Shown here piece after piece: positions 1 through 7,297 of a stretch of DNA of 64,000 nt (position 1 is its first letter; every line of letters starts with the position of its first letter). A model generated the notes under the pieces. The model searched no databases and was not told the DNA's origin. It saw nothing but the letters and a program-made list of their open reading frames with translations. Made by a program: the position numbers and the translations under genes. Origin of the DNA: JAGOVB01 sp964577365 (GTDB lineage Bacteria; Patescibacteriota; Minisyncoccia; Phycocordibacterales; PALSA-1337); assembly GCA_964577365.1 (NCBI GenBank), contig CAZNYP010000004.1:3078-67077 (forward strand). Direction: 5' to 3'.

Positions 1-530
1 AGGATTGAAGTGAGTAAAAGATTGTTTGGTAACACCGCATAAAGTGCGATTGTATAAAATAAAAACGTATTTACCCCCTCACCAACTATGGTTGAAGTGA
101 TTGTGCGGAGCCAGAGATGTCTTCCGTTTGACCAGACTTTCATCTTTGCCATGACATAGTCGTTGAGTATTCCTCCTGCCCACACCGCAATCCATCCACC
201 GATGAGGATACGCGGCACAGACCCCAGCACTCGGGTATATGCATCATTTGCATCAAACCCAACTGCCGCTGGAAGCCACACGACGACCTGATACAAAACT
301 CCCGCAATCACTGAAGCGAGAAGTGCTTGCCAAACCACACTGCGTGCCTTTGCGTATCCGTAAACCTCGGTCAAAATATCCGAGAAAATATAAGTAATCG
401 GGAAATATAAAACTGTTGCCGATACTGTAAAGACACCGAGCTGTACTATTTTACCCGCCGTCACATCTGAAATAAGCTGAAATGCGATGTATAAGGTAGT
501 AATGAGACCCAGGTATTTGTAATGTTTCAT
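1..530 (-). CDS. queuosine precursor transporter, VUT family (3' end cut by window)
   Basis: The visible N-terminal 176 residues form a polytopic membrane protein typical of the VUT/YhhQ family, which imports queuosine precursors (preQ0/preQ1) for tRNA modification. The N-terminus MKHYKYLGLITTLYIAFQLI leads into a first membrane helix with the family-like stretch YFPITYIFSDILTEVYGYA, followed by further hydrophobic helices and GGWIAVWAGGILNDYVMAKMK. Start is the ATG at 530; a TATAAT lies at 540-545 on the minus strand, 9 nt upstream. The C-terminus lies beyond position 1. A salvage transporter fits an organism that lacks queuosine biosynthesis, but no tgt or queA gene is in the window. The family call is confident, the exact substrate is inferred. 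Confidence 0.82.
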   Translation of the reverse strand, partial: MKHYKYLGLITTLYIAFQLISDVTAGKIVQLGVFTVSATVLYFPITYIFSDILTEVYGYAKARSVVWQALLASVIAGVLYQVVVWLPAAVGFDANDAYTRVLGSVPRILIGGWIAVWAGGILNDYVMAKMKVWSNGRHLWLRTITSTIVGEGVNTFLFYTIALYAVLPNNLLLTSI

Positions 531-540
531 AATGCCCCTA

Positions 541-705
541 TTATACTCCTTTTAAATATTTTTCAATCTTCTCAATATCGATGATATCTTTTGGTCGATT
601 GTATGCCCGTTTGAACTTGAGGAGATCCTCGAATCCGACAACGGGCACCCCATCAAAATACTCTGCGCGACTCAGGAGCTCCGTGAGTGTCGGAGGAAAT
701 ACTTC
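541..705 (-). pseudogene. C-terminal remnant of a nucleotidyltransferase-like protein
   Basis: One minus-strand frame ending at the TAA at 541-543 reads FPPTLTELLSRAEYFDGV and then PVVGFEDLLKFKRAYNRPKD and IIDIEKIEKYLKGV. The pattern of an F/L-EDLL-x-K-R-A-x-x-RPKD-x-x-DI-x-x-L tail resembles the C-terminus of MNT/AbiEii-like nucleotidyltransferases. No ATG, GTG or TTG start with coding-like sequence upstream is visible in this frame, and the end of the neighbouring membrane gene (672-1076) runs over it in another frame. I read it as the decayed end of a lost gene; a frameshifted assembly is the alternative. Confidence 0.45.
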
Positions 706-1076
706 ACCACTATATTTATTAACGTCACAATCCCTCTTACAATCAAAAGTCCTGGGATAATAAATCCTACACCCACGATATTCATCGCCGCTAGATTTGG
801 AAAATCTTGTCCATCTGAAAGACTTATGTTGAACAAAAACGCCAGTGCAAGCACCAAAGCAATACTCATCACATACTTTAACAATTTATTTTTATTCTTG
901 AGGTATCTATACAGAAAGCCTGCCAATACAGCAACAAAAATTATATTCAAAAGACTAGAAACAATCATTTCACTTAGAAGCCATCCACCTTGTAATTCGT
1001 TAATCACTTCTACAACAATGATCGCGAAACCGATGAGAAAGAAAATGACTGATGACATAAGTGGTATATTTTTCAT
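672..1076 (-). CDS. small four-helix membrane protein, unknown function
   Basis: 134 residues, almost wholly hydrophobic, with about four predicted membrane segments (roughly residues 7-27, 37-58, 66-85 and 96-125) and a basic cytoplasmic loop RYLKNKNKLLKY. The start is the ATG at 1076, ten bases after the stop of the next upstream gene (1087-1344), so the two small membrane proteins are probably co-transcribed. The C-terminal HSRSS tail overlaps the nucleotidyltransferase remnant, suggesting the end of this gene may have been altered. No family recognised. Confidence 0.6.
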   Translation of the reverse strand: MKNIPLMSSVIFFLIGFAIIVVEVINELQGGWLLSEMIVSSLLNIIFVAVLAGFLYRYLKNKNKLLKYVMSIALVLALAFLFNISLSDGQDFPNLAAMNIVGVGFIIPGLLIVRGIVTLINIVVKYFLRHSRSS

Positions 1077-1086
1077 GTCTATAGTT

Positions 1087-1344
1087 TTACCCGGTCGCGA
1101 GCATCACCCACACAGCTGCAAAAACGAGAACCACAAGTATTCCTGCGACGATTCTGAGGCTACGATTTGCGACCTTACCAGTGACAAATGTATAGCTGAG
1201 TCCAAGAAGATTGAAAAATACCCAAGCGAACACAAAGTCGAACACACCCCAGTTCCACCCATCCACAAAAAGCTGTCCGAGGATAGGGACAATGAGGGCT
1301 ATTGTAGACCATTTTATAACTTTCAGTATTTGTGTCTTTGTCAT
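1087..1344 (-). CDS. small membrane protein, unknown function
   Basis: 85 residues starting MTKTQILKVIKWSTIALIVP with three hydrophobic stretches (about 9-25, 30-52, 62-84). I chose the ATG at 1344 rather than an upstream start because any longer form would read through the tRNA-Gln gene at 1366-1436. A TATACT box at 1351-1356 lies exactly 6 nt before this ATG, so transcription would begin at or next to the start codon. Probably forms a unit with the 134-residue membrane protein downstream. Not assigned to a family. Confidence 0.65.
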   Translation of the reverse strand: MTKTQILKVIKWSTIALIVPILGQLFVDGWNWGVFDFVFAWVFFNLLGLSYTFVTGKVANRSLRIVAGILVVLVFAAVWVMLATG

Positions 1345-1350
1345 AGGATA

Positions 1351-1356
1351 AGTATA
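1351..1356 (-). promoter_or_regulatory. -10 box of a leaderless promoter
   Basis: TATACT on the minus strand, 6 nt before the ATG at 1344 and between it and the tRNA-Gln gene. No convincing -35 is visible because that position is inside the tRNA gene. Confidence 0.55.
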
Positions 1357-1365
1357 GCAAAATTG

Positions 1366-1436
1366 CTGCGGGTCAGGGACTCGAACCCCAATACCTTGCG
1401 CCAAAGGCAAGTGTCCTACCATTAGACGAACCCGCA
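1366..1436 (-). tRNA. tRNA-Gln (UUG)
   Basis: Folds as a complete 71-nt cloverleaf: acceptor TGCGGGT paired with ACCCGCA, D-arm GTCT/GGAC with loop AATGGTA, anticodon stem CTTGC/GCAAG with loop CTTTGGC (anticodon TTG), and T-loop TTCGAGT. The discriminator base is G, usual for tRNA-Gln. No CCA is encoded. A second tRNA-Gln with the CUG anticodon lies at 55394-55464. Confidence 0.95.
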
Positions 1437-1482
1437 ATGTAACCCCTATACATTACTATATATGAGTGGTTTAGCCAAGATT

Positions 1483-2472
1483 TTACGCCTTGAACAAAAG
1501 TAGCTCGAGTGCCGAATTATCCCCTATCTGTTTGCTCAAAATGACTGTGTCGATCACATGGACGAGTGTCTGTGCAGTGATATTGTTTTTTTCTTCTGCT
1601 AGTTTTTTCAAAAATGAAATATCGTCATCTGATAGATCGAGAGCATAGTCTTTTATATTTCGGAGGAGAAGCACGTAGCGTACTCGTTCGAGGACGAGTG
1701 ATATAAAGAGTTGAGGTGAGGTGATGTCTCCGAGGATCTTTAGGCCTTTTTCTATATTTTTTTCAGCAAGTGCAGAGATAAAACTATTTACACTTTCGAT
1801 CTTTGGAGCACCGGTCACCCGTTCTACTTCGCTCATACTGATTTTCGAATCTTTTGAAAAGCTCACTATCTTTTGCAGGGTGCTCAGTGTATCTCGAAAC
1901 GATCCATCGCCGAGGAGTGCGATGAGTTCTGCCGCTCCTTTTTCGAGTGTAAATCCCTCTTTTTTGGCGACACTGACTACGAGGTCCTTGAGCACGGCCT
2001 GACTAGGTTTTTTAAATTCAAACACCTGGCAACGAGAGATGACGGTCTCTGGGAGCTTTTCCATTTCGGTAGTCGCGAGGATAAAGATCACATGTGCAGG
2101 TGGTTCTTCGAGGGTTTTCAAGAGTGCATTGAATGCCTCTTTGGTGAGCATGTGTACCTCATCGACGATGTAGACTTTGTATTTTGATTCGAGTGGGAGT
2201 ACCGCGACGCCATCGCGGATCTCGCGGATATCATCGATACCTCGGTTCGACGCTGCATCGATCTCATATATATCATTGTCCGACACATCGAGCTCGTGGG
2301 CAAAGATACGGGCGATACTTGTCTTCCCCGTCCCACGTCCCCCGGCAAAGAGATACGAATGCGAAATACGACCGAGCTCGATCGAGCCCTTGAGTACATC
2401 GACGATGTGATCTTGGCCTTTTACTTCAGAAAATTTGCTCGGTCGATGGGTGCGGTATAGTGCGGTGGTCAT
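1483..2472 (-). CDS. dnaX: DNA polymerase III subunit gamma (short DnaX), clamp loader ATPase
   Basis: AAA+ ATPase of the clamp loader that places the beta sliding clamp on DNA. From the ATG at 2472 it has 329 residues starting MTTALYRTHRPSKF, the canonical DnaX N-terminus. Walker A GGRGTGKTS lies near residues 44-52, the Walker B/DEVH motif near 104-107, and sensor 1 LATTEMEKLPETVISRCQVF follows. Domains I-III are present but the tau C-terminal domains are absent, so only a gamma-like form is made. The four-cysteine zinc module normally between ARxxAK and the EIDAASN motif is missing: FAHELDVSDNDIYEIDAAS joins them directly. The longer frame upstream (MPFYTD...) was rejected because a TATACT box at 2479-2484 lies 6 nt before ATG 2472. 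Confidence 0.93.
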   Translation of the reverse strand: MTTALYRTHRPSKFSEVKGQDHIVDVLKGSIELGRISHSYLFAGGRGTGKTSIARIFAHELDVSDNDIYEIDAASNRGIDDIREIRDGVAVLPLESKYKVYIVDEVHMLTKEAFNALLKTLEEPPAHVIFILATTEMEKLPETVISRCQVFEFKKPSQAVLKDLVVSVAKKEGFTLEKGAAELIALLGDGSFRDTLSTLQKIVSFSKDSKISMSEVERVTGAPKIESVNSFISALAEKNIEKGLKILGDITSPQLFISLVLERVRYVLLLRNIKDYALDLSDDDISFLKKLAEEKNNITAQTLVHVIDTVILSKQIGDNSALELLLFKA

Positions 2473-2478
2473 AGGTAT

Positions 2479-2508
2479 AGTATACGTTTTATCTGTATAA
2501 AAAGGCAA
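2479..2508 (-). promoter_or_regulatory. leaderless dnaX promoter
   Basis: Minus strand: -35 TTGCCT (2503-2508), 18-nt spacer, -10 TATACT (2479-2484), then ATACCT and the ATG at 2472. The -35 region overlaps the T-tract of the preceding orphan-gene terminator. Confidence 0.6.
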
Positions 2509-2529
2509 ACCGCGGAATCAATCCGCGGT
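2497..2529 (-). terminator. Rho-independent terminator of the 2552-2863 orphan
   Basis: Stem ACCGCGGA/TCCGCGGT (2509-2516 with 2522-2529), 5-nt loop, followed on the minus strand by GCCTTTTT. Confidence 0.75.
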
Positions 2530-2551
2530 GCGTGAGACCCAGACCATACAG

Positions 2552-2863
2552 TCAGGCGGGTTCGAGAACTGGTTCCAGCTCTTCCTCAAAGTAGGTAAAG
2601 AGGGAGCGAAGTTTGTCGATGGTCGCCGTCTCGGGATGCGGGGTTGTGCACATCGGCACATCAATGATGATGAAGATGGCGGGCGGTACTGATCCGTCGA
2701 CCACACTCGCTTCCCCAATCTGGGACACGAGAGCTTTCGCCTGCAAGGTAAATGCTACCGTTGTACAATCAGTCATTGGCACCGTCTCAAAGACCTGGCC
2801 CATGTGATAGAGTTCGCGCAGGTCGTGAAGACCCATCGTGATGTCAGGGTTGGTGGTTTTCAT
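2552..2863 (-). CDS. orphan protein, 103 aa, unknown function
   Basis: 103 residues, acidic C-terminus (TYFEEELEPVLEPA), no membrane segment or signal peptide, and a central hydrophobic strand AIFIIIDVPM. G+C is visibly higher than in the flanking dus and dnaX genes. It follows dus by about 30 nt and ends in its own GC hairpin. A purine-rich GGAGGAG lies about 18 nt before the ATG at 2863, somewhat far for a ribosome binding site. It belongs to the set of scattered single orphan genes described in the findings. No family recognised. Confidence 0.6.
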   Translation of the reverse strand: MKTTNPDITMGLHDLRELYHMGQVFETVPMTDCTTVAFTLQAKALVSQIGEASVVDGSVPPAIFIIIDVPMCTTPHPETATIDKLRSLFTYFEEELEPVLEPA

Positions 2864-2894
2864 AAAAAGAGAGCAATTTCTCCTCCATCCTACC

Positions 2895-3833
2895 CTATTC
2901 TCCTAGATATTCCAAAACCAGCTTTTCCACCTCTTCTGCAGAATTTGTCTCCATGAGTTTTATACGTAGATCTTTTGCATGATCGAACCCTTGCACATAC
3001 GCCTTGTAGTGCTTTTTCATAATGGCAAAATTTTTCTTGTCTCCTAAAAGCTCAGCAAACAGTTTTGTATGCTCGACGAGGGCGAGAAGTTTTTCTTTTA
3101 GTGTCGGAGTATGTCCAGAAAAAAACCAGGGGTTTCCAAAGATCCCTCGCCCGACCATCGCTCCATCTGCTCCACTTTCTTTTATTTTTTGATATGCATC
3201 TTCACGGCTCATCACATCTCCGTTTCCAATTATCTTTGTGTGCGGAGAGATTTTATTTCTGAGTGCTACTGTCTCTACTACATGTTCCCAATGCGCAGGT
3301 ACATCAGACATTTCTTTTCGAGTACGTGCGTGAATGGTGAGTGCGGCGAGATCCTGTTTCAAAAGCCCCTCGATCCATGACATATCTACTGTGTTGTATC
3401 CTACTCGAGTCTTGACCGATACAGGACCTTCGAACCCTCTTTTTGCAGCAGCGATGACAGCATAGGCTACTTCAGGATTTTTTATCATCCCCGCTCCTGC
3501 CCCTTGTTTTTCTATACTTTTATCCGGACAACCCATGTTGATGTCCACTCCATCAAAACCGAGTTCGCGTGCAAGTTTTGCTGCCTCATACATCTTTTCT
3601 GGATGTGAGGTAAAGAGCTGGGCGACGATGGGACGCTCGGCTTCGGTATACCCGAGGTCGATGAGAAGGTGCTCACGGCCAGGAGAACAGAGTCCGTCTG
3701 CAGAGACGAATTCGGTCCAGGTCACATCTGGCTTGCCATATTTAGCGAACATGCGACGAAAGGCCTGATCGGTTACATCAGCCATAGGTGCGAGGCATAG
3801 AAAGCCTTTTGGTAATCTGTCCCAGAAAGTCAT
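2895..3833 (-). CDS. dus: tRNA-dihydrouridine synthase
   Basis: 312 residues, FMN-dependent TIM-barrel enzyme reducing uridine to dihydrouridine in the tRNA D-loop. The N-terminal LAPMADVTDQAFRRMF (FMN phosphate/flavin region), the signature NMGCPDKSIEKQGAGAGM with catalytic Cys about residue 102, VKTRVGYN, HARTRKEM and GNGDVMSREDA are all in order. The C-terminal helical RNA-binding domain is present (KKHYKAYVQGFDHAKDLR). It starts 4 nt after the carboxypeptidase stop at 3838, so it is translated from the same operon as serS and dacA-like genes. Subfamily (DusA/B/C) is not decided; the GCP signature looks DusB-like. Confidence 0.92.
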   Translation of the reverse strand: MTFWDRLPKGFLCLAPMADVTDQAFRRMFAKYGKPDVTWTEFVSADGLCSPGREHLLIDLGYTEAERPIVAQLFTSHPEKMYEAAKLARELGFDGVDINMGCPDKSIEKQGAGAGMIKNPEVAYAVIAAAKRGFEGPVSVKTRVGYNTVDMSWIEGLLKQDLAALTIHARTRKEMSDVPAHWEHVVETVALRNKISPHTKIIGNGDVMSREDAYQKIKESGADGAMVGRGIFGNPWFFSGHTPTLKEKLLALVEHTKLFAELLGDKKNFAIMKKHYKAYVQGFDHAKDLRIKLMETNSAEEVEKLVLEYLGE

Positions 3834-3837
3834 AGGC

Positions 3838-4725
3838 CTACTTTACGATAAGAGAGTGGAGGAGCGCAAGGGTGTCCTTGTTTCGGTCAGCACTCTTGAG
3901 CACAATGATAGCAACCTTTTCAAAATCCTTTCCGAGCTCTGGATATGAGAAAAGCGAGACCGAGGTGCGGCGTGCTTCGTCGGTAAATCCATTTTTTCCA
4001 CCGGCATACTCAGACATATTGAGAAATGGGATAGAATTCGTCCACGTATGGGTGCGGATGCTTTTTGTTTTCTCTCGCGTAATTTCAAAGATCTCCGGAC
4101 GGTTTTTTTCGATCCAGGTGACGATCTTTACCATATCCTCGGTATTTGAAACATTGCCATATGAAAGGCCTGTAGGATCGGTAAATGCAGTATTGATAGC
4201 GCCAATAGACCATACAAATGCATTCATCTTTGCGATGAATTGTGCCTTGCCATAACTACGAGCGAGGGCGGTACCTGCATCGTTGCTCGATACCATGAGG
4301 AGTGGATAGAGGAGCTCTTTTCCTGTGTATGTCTCGCCATGTACGAGCTTGCCAGTATTTCCCTCTTCACGGATGTCGGCCGCGGTGATGGTGATCTTTT
4401 TATTTGAAATCGTGTCGAGTGCAACCACAGCGGTGACGAGTTTCGTGAGTGATGCGATAGGCAACACTTCTTTTGAATTTTCAGATGAGATGATGCGTCC
4501 AGTCGAGAGTGACGCTACGAGAAATGATTCGGCAGAAACCTGAGCCCTGATCTCGGGAGCGAGTTTTACTGGAGCGATCGTCGCTGGTTTTACCGAATTC
4601 CAAAAAGACCAGGAGAGTGTACGCTCCTTTTGTACTATTTCGACTACACCTGACGCAAAGAGTATTCCGATCGTGATGGCCAACGTACAGCCAAACAAAA
4701 ATGAAGTGACACCATTATTTCTCAT
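3838..4725 (-). CDS. D-alanyl-D-alanine carboxypeptidase (PBP5-type, S11)
   Basis: 295 residues from the ATG at 4725 (MRNNGVTSFLFGCTLAITIG), with an N-terminal membrane anchor/signal and an extracytoplasmic serine peptidase domain that trims the terminal D-Ala of peptidoglycan stem peptides. Catalytic SxxK is SLTK at about 92-95, SxN is SSN in MVSSNDAGTAL, and the third motif reads KNG in AGGKNGFTDEARRTS where KTG is the norm. The start overlaps the upstream gene by 11 nt; a longer frame beginning MLKKGKNLSTS was rejected because it lacks a signal-like start. The S11 C-terminal domain beyond the catalytic domain is missing, as in minimal members. Confidence 0.87.
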   Translation of the reverse strand: MRNNGVTSFLFGCTLAITIGILFASGVVEIVQKERTLSWSFWNSVKPATIAPVKLAPEIRAQVSAESFLVASLSTGRIISSENSKEVLPIASLTKLVTAVVALDTISNKKITITAADIREEGNTGKLVHGETYTGKELLYPLLMVSSNDAGTALARSYGKAQFIAKMNAFVWSIGAINTAFTDPTGLSYGNVSNTEDMVKIVTWIEKNRPEIFEITREKTKSIRTHTWTNSIPFLNMSEYAGGKNGFTDEARRTSVSLFSYPELGKDFEKVAIIVLKSADRNKDTLALLHSLIVK

Positions 4726-5197
4726 TATATTTGAAGAAAATACTACTACCGTGTCGTGCGTCGATGTACTCAAATTTTTTCCCTTTTTGAGCATCGAGAA
4801 ACAGCATAATATTCCCTACTATTGTATCAAATTGCTCCCGCTTTACGAGGATATTTCCGACCGTAGATCCGATGCGGTACTCGCCGTTTGGCAGTATCGT
4901 CACACTCTCGATAGAAACGACCTTGTTGAGCCCTTCTACGACGTCCGAGAGCTCGCGAAACGATGTGCTCGCTGTATCACCAAAATATTTGAGACCTGTT
5001 GTGATGCTCGTAGTCGCAATACGCACACCGTCTTTGCTCATTGAGACACATTCGGTCTCACTCGGCGTAAAGTATTCTACTTCGCCGTTACACCAGGTGG
5101 CATACGGGACGAGTGTGACAGTCTCTGCAGGACGACTATATATATAGTATCCAGTTCCACCTAAAAGAATAATGATGAGACCGACGACATATTTCAT
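4715..5197 (-). CDS. small membrane-anchored protein, unknown function
   Basis: 160 residues. N-terminal helix MKYVVGLIIILLGGTGYYIY is a single membrane anchor; the rest is a predicted extracytoplasmic domain with two cysteines (WCNGEVEYF, ECVSM) that could form a disulfide. Its ATG overlaps the serS stop codon (TAATG at 5197), pointing to translational coupling, and its end overlaps the carboxypeptidase start by 11 nt. No family recognised; the operon position next to a peptidoglycan enzyme hints at an envelope role only weakly. Confidence 0.7.
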   Translation of the reverse strand: MKYVVGLIIILLGGTGYYIYSRPAETVTLVPYATWCNGEVEYFTPSETECVSMSKDGVRIATTSITTGLKYFGDTASTSFRELSDVVEGLNKVVSIESVTILPNGEYRIGSTVGNILVKREQFDTIVGNIMLFLDAQKGKKFEYIDARHGSSIFFKYNEK

Positions 5198-6438
5198 TAG
5201 AGATATTTCTTGAGTACTTCTGGGATTTTTATGGTACCGTCAGCCTGCTGGAAATTTTCAATGAGTGAAACGAGGATGCGGGGTGTCGGGATCGCGGTAC
5301 AGTTCAGTGAATGTGCGTAGCGGAGCTTGCCTTCGGCGTCTTTGTAGCGGATGTTGAAACGACGTGTTTGAAAATCGTGAAAATATGAGGCAGAAGAGAT
5401 CTCGCGGTATTTGTTTTCTTTTGGAACCCAGAGCTCGATATCATACTTTTTCACCTGCCCGAGGCCGAGATCACCTCCACAGTTGATGACGGTATGATAT
5501 GGGATACCGAGTGTTTCGATGAACTCTTCTGTATTTCTATTTATTTCTTCGTGCAGCTTTACTGAAGTCTCATGGCTCGCTTCGCACAATACGACTTGTT
5601 CTACTTTTTGAAATTCATGCACACGGATGAGTCCTTTTACATCTTTTCCATGACTCCCCACCTCTCGTCGATAACATGGAGAAAAACCGAGATATTTTAT
5701 CGGAAAATCTTTGTGATCGATGACCTCATCACCATGCATCGCCATGAGTGGTACCTCGGCAGTACCCGAGAGCACATCTCCATCCTGAGTAGTATAAAAA
5801 TCGTCTACGTCCCCCGGAAGGTGTCCGGTACCGTAGAGAAATGATTTACGAACGATCGCCGGAGCGAGTACTGGGACAAATCCTTTTTTACTAAAAAATT
5901 CTATAGCATAACTCCAAATAGCAAAGGCCAAGCGGACTCCATCACCCATCAAAAAATATCCACGAAAGCCGTGCACCTTTGCGCCGCGCTCAAAGTCCGC
6001 CATTTTGAGGTTCAGCATGAGCTCGATATGGTCCTTTGGTTCAAAATCAAAATTCGGTTTTTCCCCCCATACTTTTATCTCCTGGTTATCTGCATCACTA
6101 TCACCCTCTGGCACTGATATATCGGGAATATTTGGTACCTGGAGCATCTTCATCTGCCACTCACCGATGAGGACCTTTAGATCCTCCTCTTCTTTTTGCA
6201 TGCTGTCTTTGAGTGCTTTCATTTCAGCAATGAGGGCGGCGCGTTCGTCACCACTTGCTTTGGTGATCTTGTCATTGTATGAGTTTTGTTCTGCACGCTT
6301 TTGTTCGAGAGCAGTCATCGCATCGCGACGCTTGTCATCGAGCGCAATCAGTTCTCCAATATCAATAGAAACATGCTTTTTCTTTGCACCGAGTGCTACA
6401 ATATCTTTGTTTTCACGTATAAATTTTATATCTAGCAT
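5197..6438 (-). CDS. serS: seryl-tRNA synthetase
   Basis: 413 residues from the ATG at 6438 (MLDIKFIRENKDIVALGAKK). The N-terminal long coiled-coil arm that binds the tRNA variable arm spans about residues 25-105 (RRDAMTALEQKRAEQNSYND onward). The class II core follows, with motif 2 YRREVGSHGKDVKGLIRVHE and motif 3 around NCTAIPTPRILVSLIENFQ, where the family usually has an ALxRxxxAxxEN. It charges tRNA-Ser. Starts upstream of 6438 were rejected as non-homologous. The start codon overlaps the divergent dprA start by two bases. First gene of the operon with the 160-residue protein, carboxypeptidase and dus. Confidence 0.96.
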   Translation of the reverse strand: MLDIKFIRENKDIVALGAKKKHVSIDIGELIALDDKRRDAMTALEQKRAEQNSYNDKITKASGDERAALIAEMKALKDSMQKEEEDLKVLIGEWQMKMLQVPNIPDISVPEGDSDADNQEIKVWGEKPNFDFEPKDHIELMLNLKMADFERGAKVHGFRGYFLMGDGVRLAFAIWSYAIEFFSKKGFVPVLAPAIVRKSFLYGTGHLPGDVDDFYTTQDGDVLSGTAEVPLMAMHGDEVIDHKDFPIKYLGFSPCYRREVGSHGKDVKGLIRVHEFQKVEQVVLCEASHETSVKLHEEINRNTEEFIETLGIPYHTVINCGGDLGLGQVKKYDIELWVPKENKYREISSASYFHDFQTRRFNIRYKDAEGKLRYAHSLNCTAIPTPRILVSLIENFQQADGTIKIPEVLKKYL

Positions 6439-7297
6439 GGATGCACCACAGTATATCAAAAATCCCATAGATTTCCACCCGTACCTAGGAGAAGTACCGC
6501 AACCACCGAGTGGTTTGTGGGTCTCTGGTGTGTTACCCGATCCGACCAAAAAGTTCGTCTGCATCGTCGGTTCTCGCAAATATACTCAGTACGGACTCGA
6601 TGTAGTCGACCATATCATATCGAATCTACGCAAAGACATATATATAGTATCGGGTCTGGCAGTCGGTATCGATGCAGCAGCTCACACTGCAGCACTCAAA
6701 TACGGCCTAAAAACCATCGCCTTTCCTGGATCAGGACTGGGTGCTGATGTTTTGTATCCAAAAGCAAATGCAAAACTCGCACAGGAGATCTCGTACGCCG
6801 GCTGCCTCGTTTCCGAATATGTACCCGATGCAGTGGCCCAGCCATGGATGTTTATAAAACGAAACCGCTTGATGGCAGGCATATGTCATCTCACTATCGT
6901 CGTCGAAGCTACCGAAAAGTCCGGCACGCTCACGACCGCACGTATGGCCCTCGACTACAACCGCGAGGTAGGTGCCGTACCTGGAAATATTTTTCATAAA
7001 AACAGCGCGGGTCCACTTCGCCTCGTATCAGACGGTGCACATGTGATCCGTAGTGCAAACGACATACACGCCATCCTCGGTTTTGATACACAGCCACAAC
7101 TCTTTGATACAAAGCGCGCGTATACAGACGAGGAGCAAAAGATCATCGACGCACTCACCTTTCTCGGTACCGCGTCACAAGACAATGTACTACGACACAG
7201 CAAACTCAATCCATCAGCATTCAACAAAACGCTCTCAATGCTCGAGATAAAATCATATGTGCGGAAAAGCCATGAAGGTCTTTCGCTCGTCCGGTGA
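6437..7297 (+). CDS. dprA: DNA-processing protein DprA
   Basis: 286 residues from ATG 6437. DprA loads RecA on incoming single-stranded DNA during natural transformation. The Rossmann-like SMF domain shows FVCIVGSRKYTQYG, IVSGLAVGIDAAAHTAAL, TIAFPGSGLGADVLYP and VVEATEKSGTLTTARMALD near the end; a C-terminal winged-helix (DEEQKIIDALTFLGTASQDN) closes it. The N-terminal SAM-like domain is reduced to a short PDFHPYLGEVPQPP-type linker. The start is fixed by the family alignment and is interlocked with the divergent serS start (CATG). The 3' end overlaps alkD by 45 nt in a convergent arrangement. Competence by type IV pili is common in such genomes, but no pilus gene is here. Confidence 0.93.
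   Translation: MDAPQYIKNPIDFHPYLGEVPQPPSGLWVSGVLPDPTKKFVCIVGSRKYTQYGLDVVDHIISNLRKDIYIVSGLAVGIDAAAHTAALKYGLKTIAFPGSGLGADVLYPKANAKLAQEISYAGCLVSEYVPDAVAQPWMFIKRNRLMAGICHLTIVVEATEKSGTLTTARMALDYNREVGAVPGNIFHKNSAGPLRLVSDGAHVIRSANDIHAILGFDTQPQLFDTKRAYTDEEQKIIDALTFLGTASQDNVLRHSKLNPSAFNKTLSMLEIKSYVRKSHEGLSLVR

Noticed and set aside
826..1425. Plus-strand frame of 199 codons over the membrane genes and tRNA-Gln
   Set aside because: Composition is polar antisense noise, it runs through a tRNA and opposite two plausible membrane genes.
1345..1437. Upstream extension of the 85-residue membrane gene (MRVRLMVGHLP...)
   Set aside because: It is the tRNA-Gln sequence translated; the -10 box at 1351-1356 would be inside it.
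6005..6436. N-terminal extension of dprA over serS antisense (144 extra codons)
   Set aside because: Low-complexity Ser/Phe-rich antisense of the serS coiled coil; DprA homology begins at 6437.
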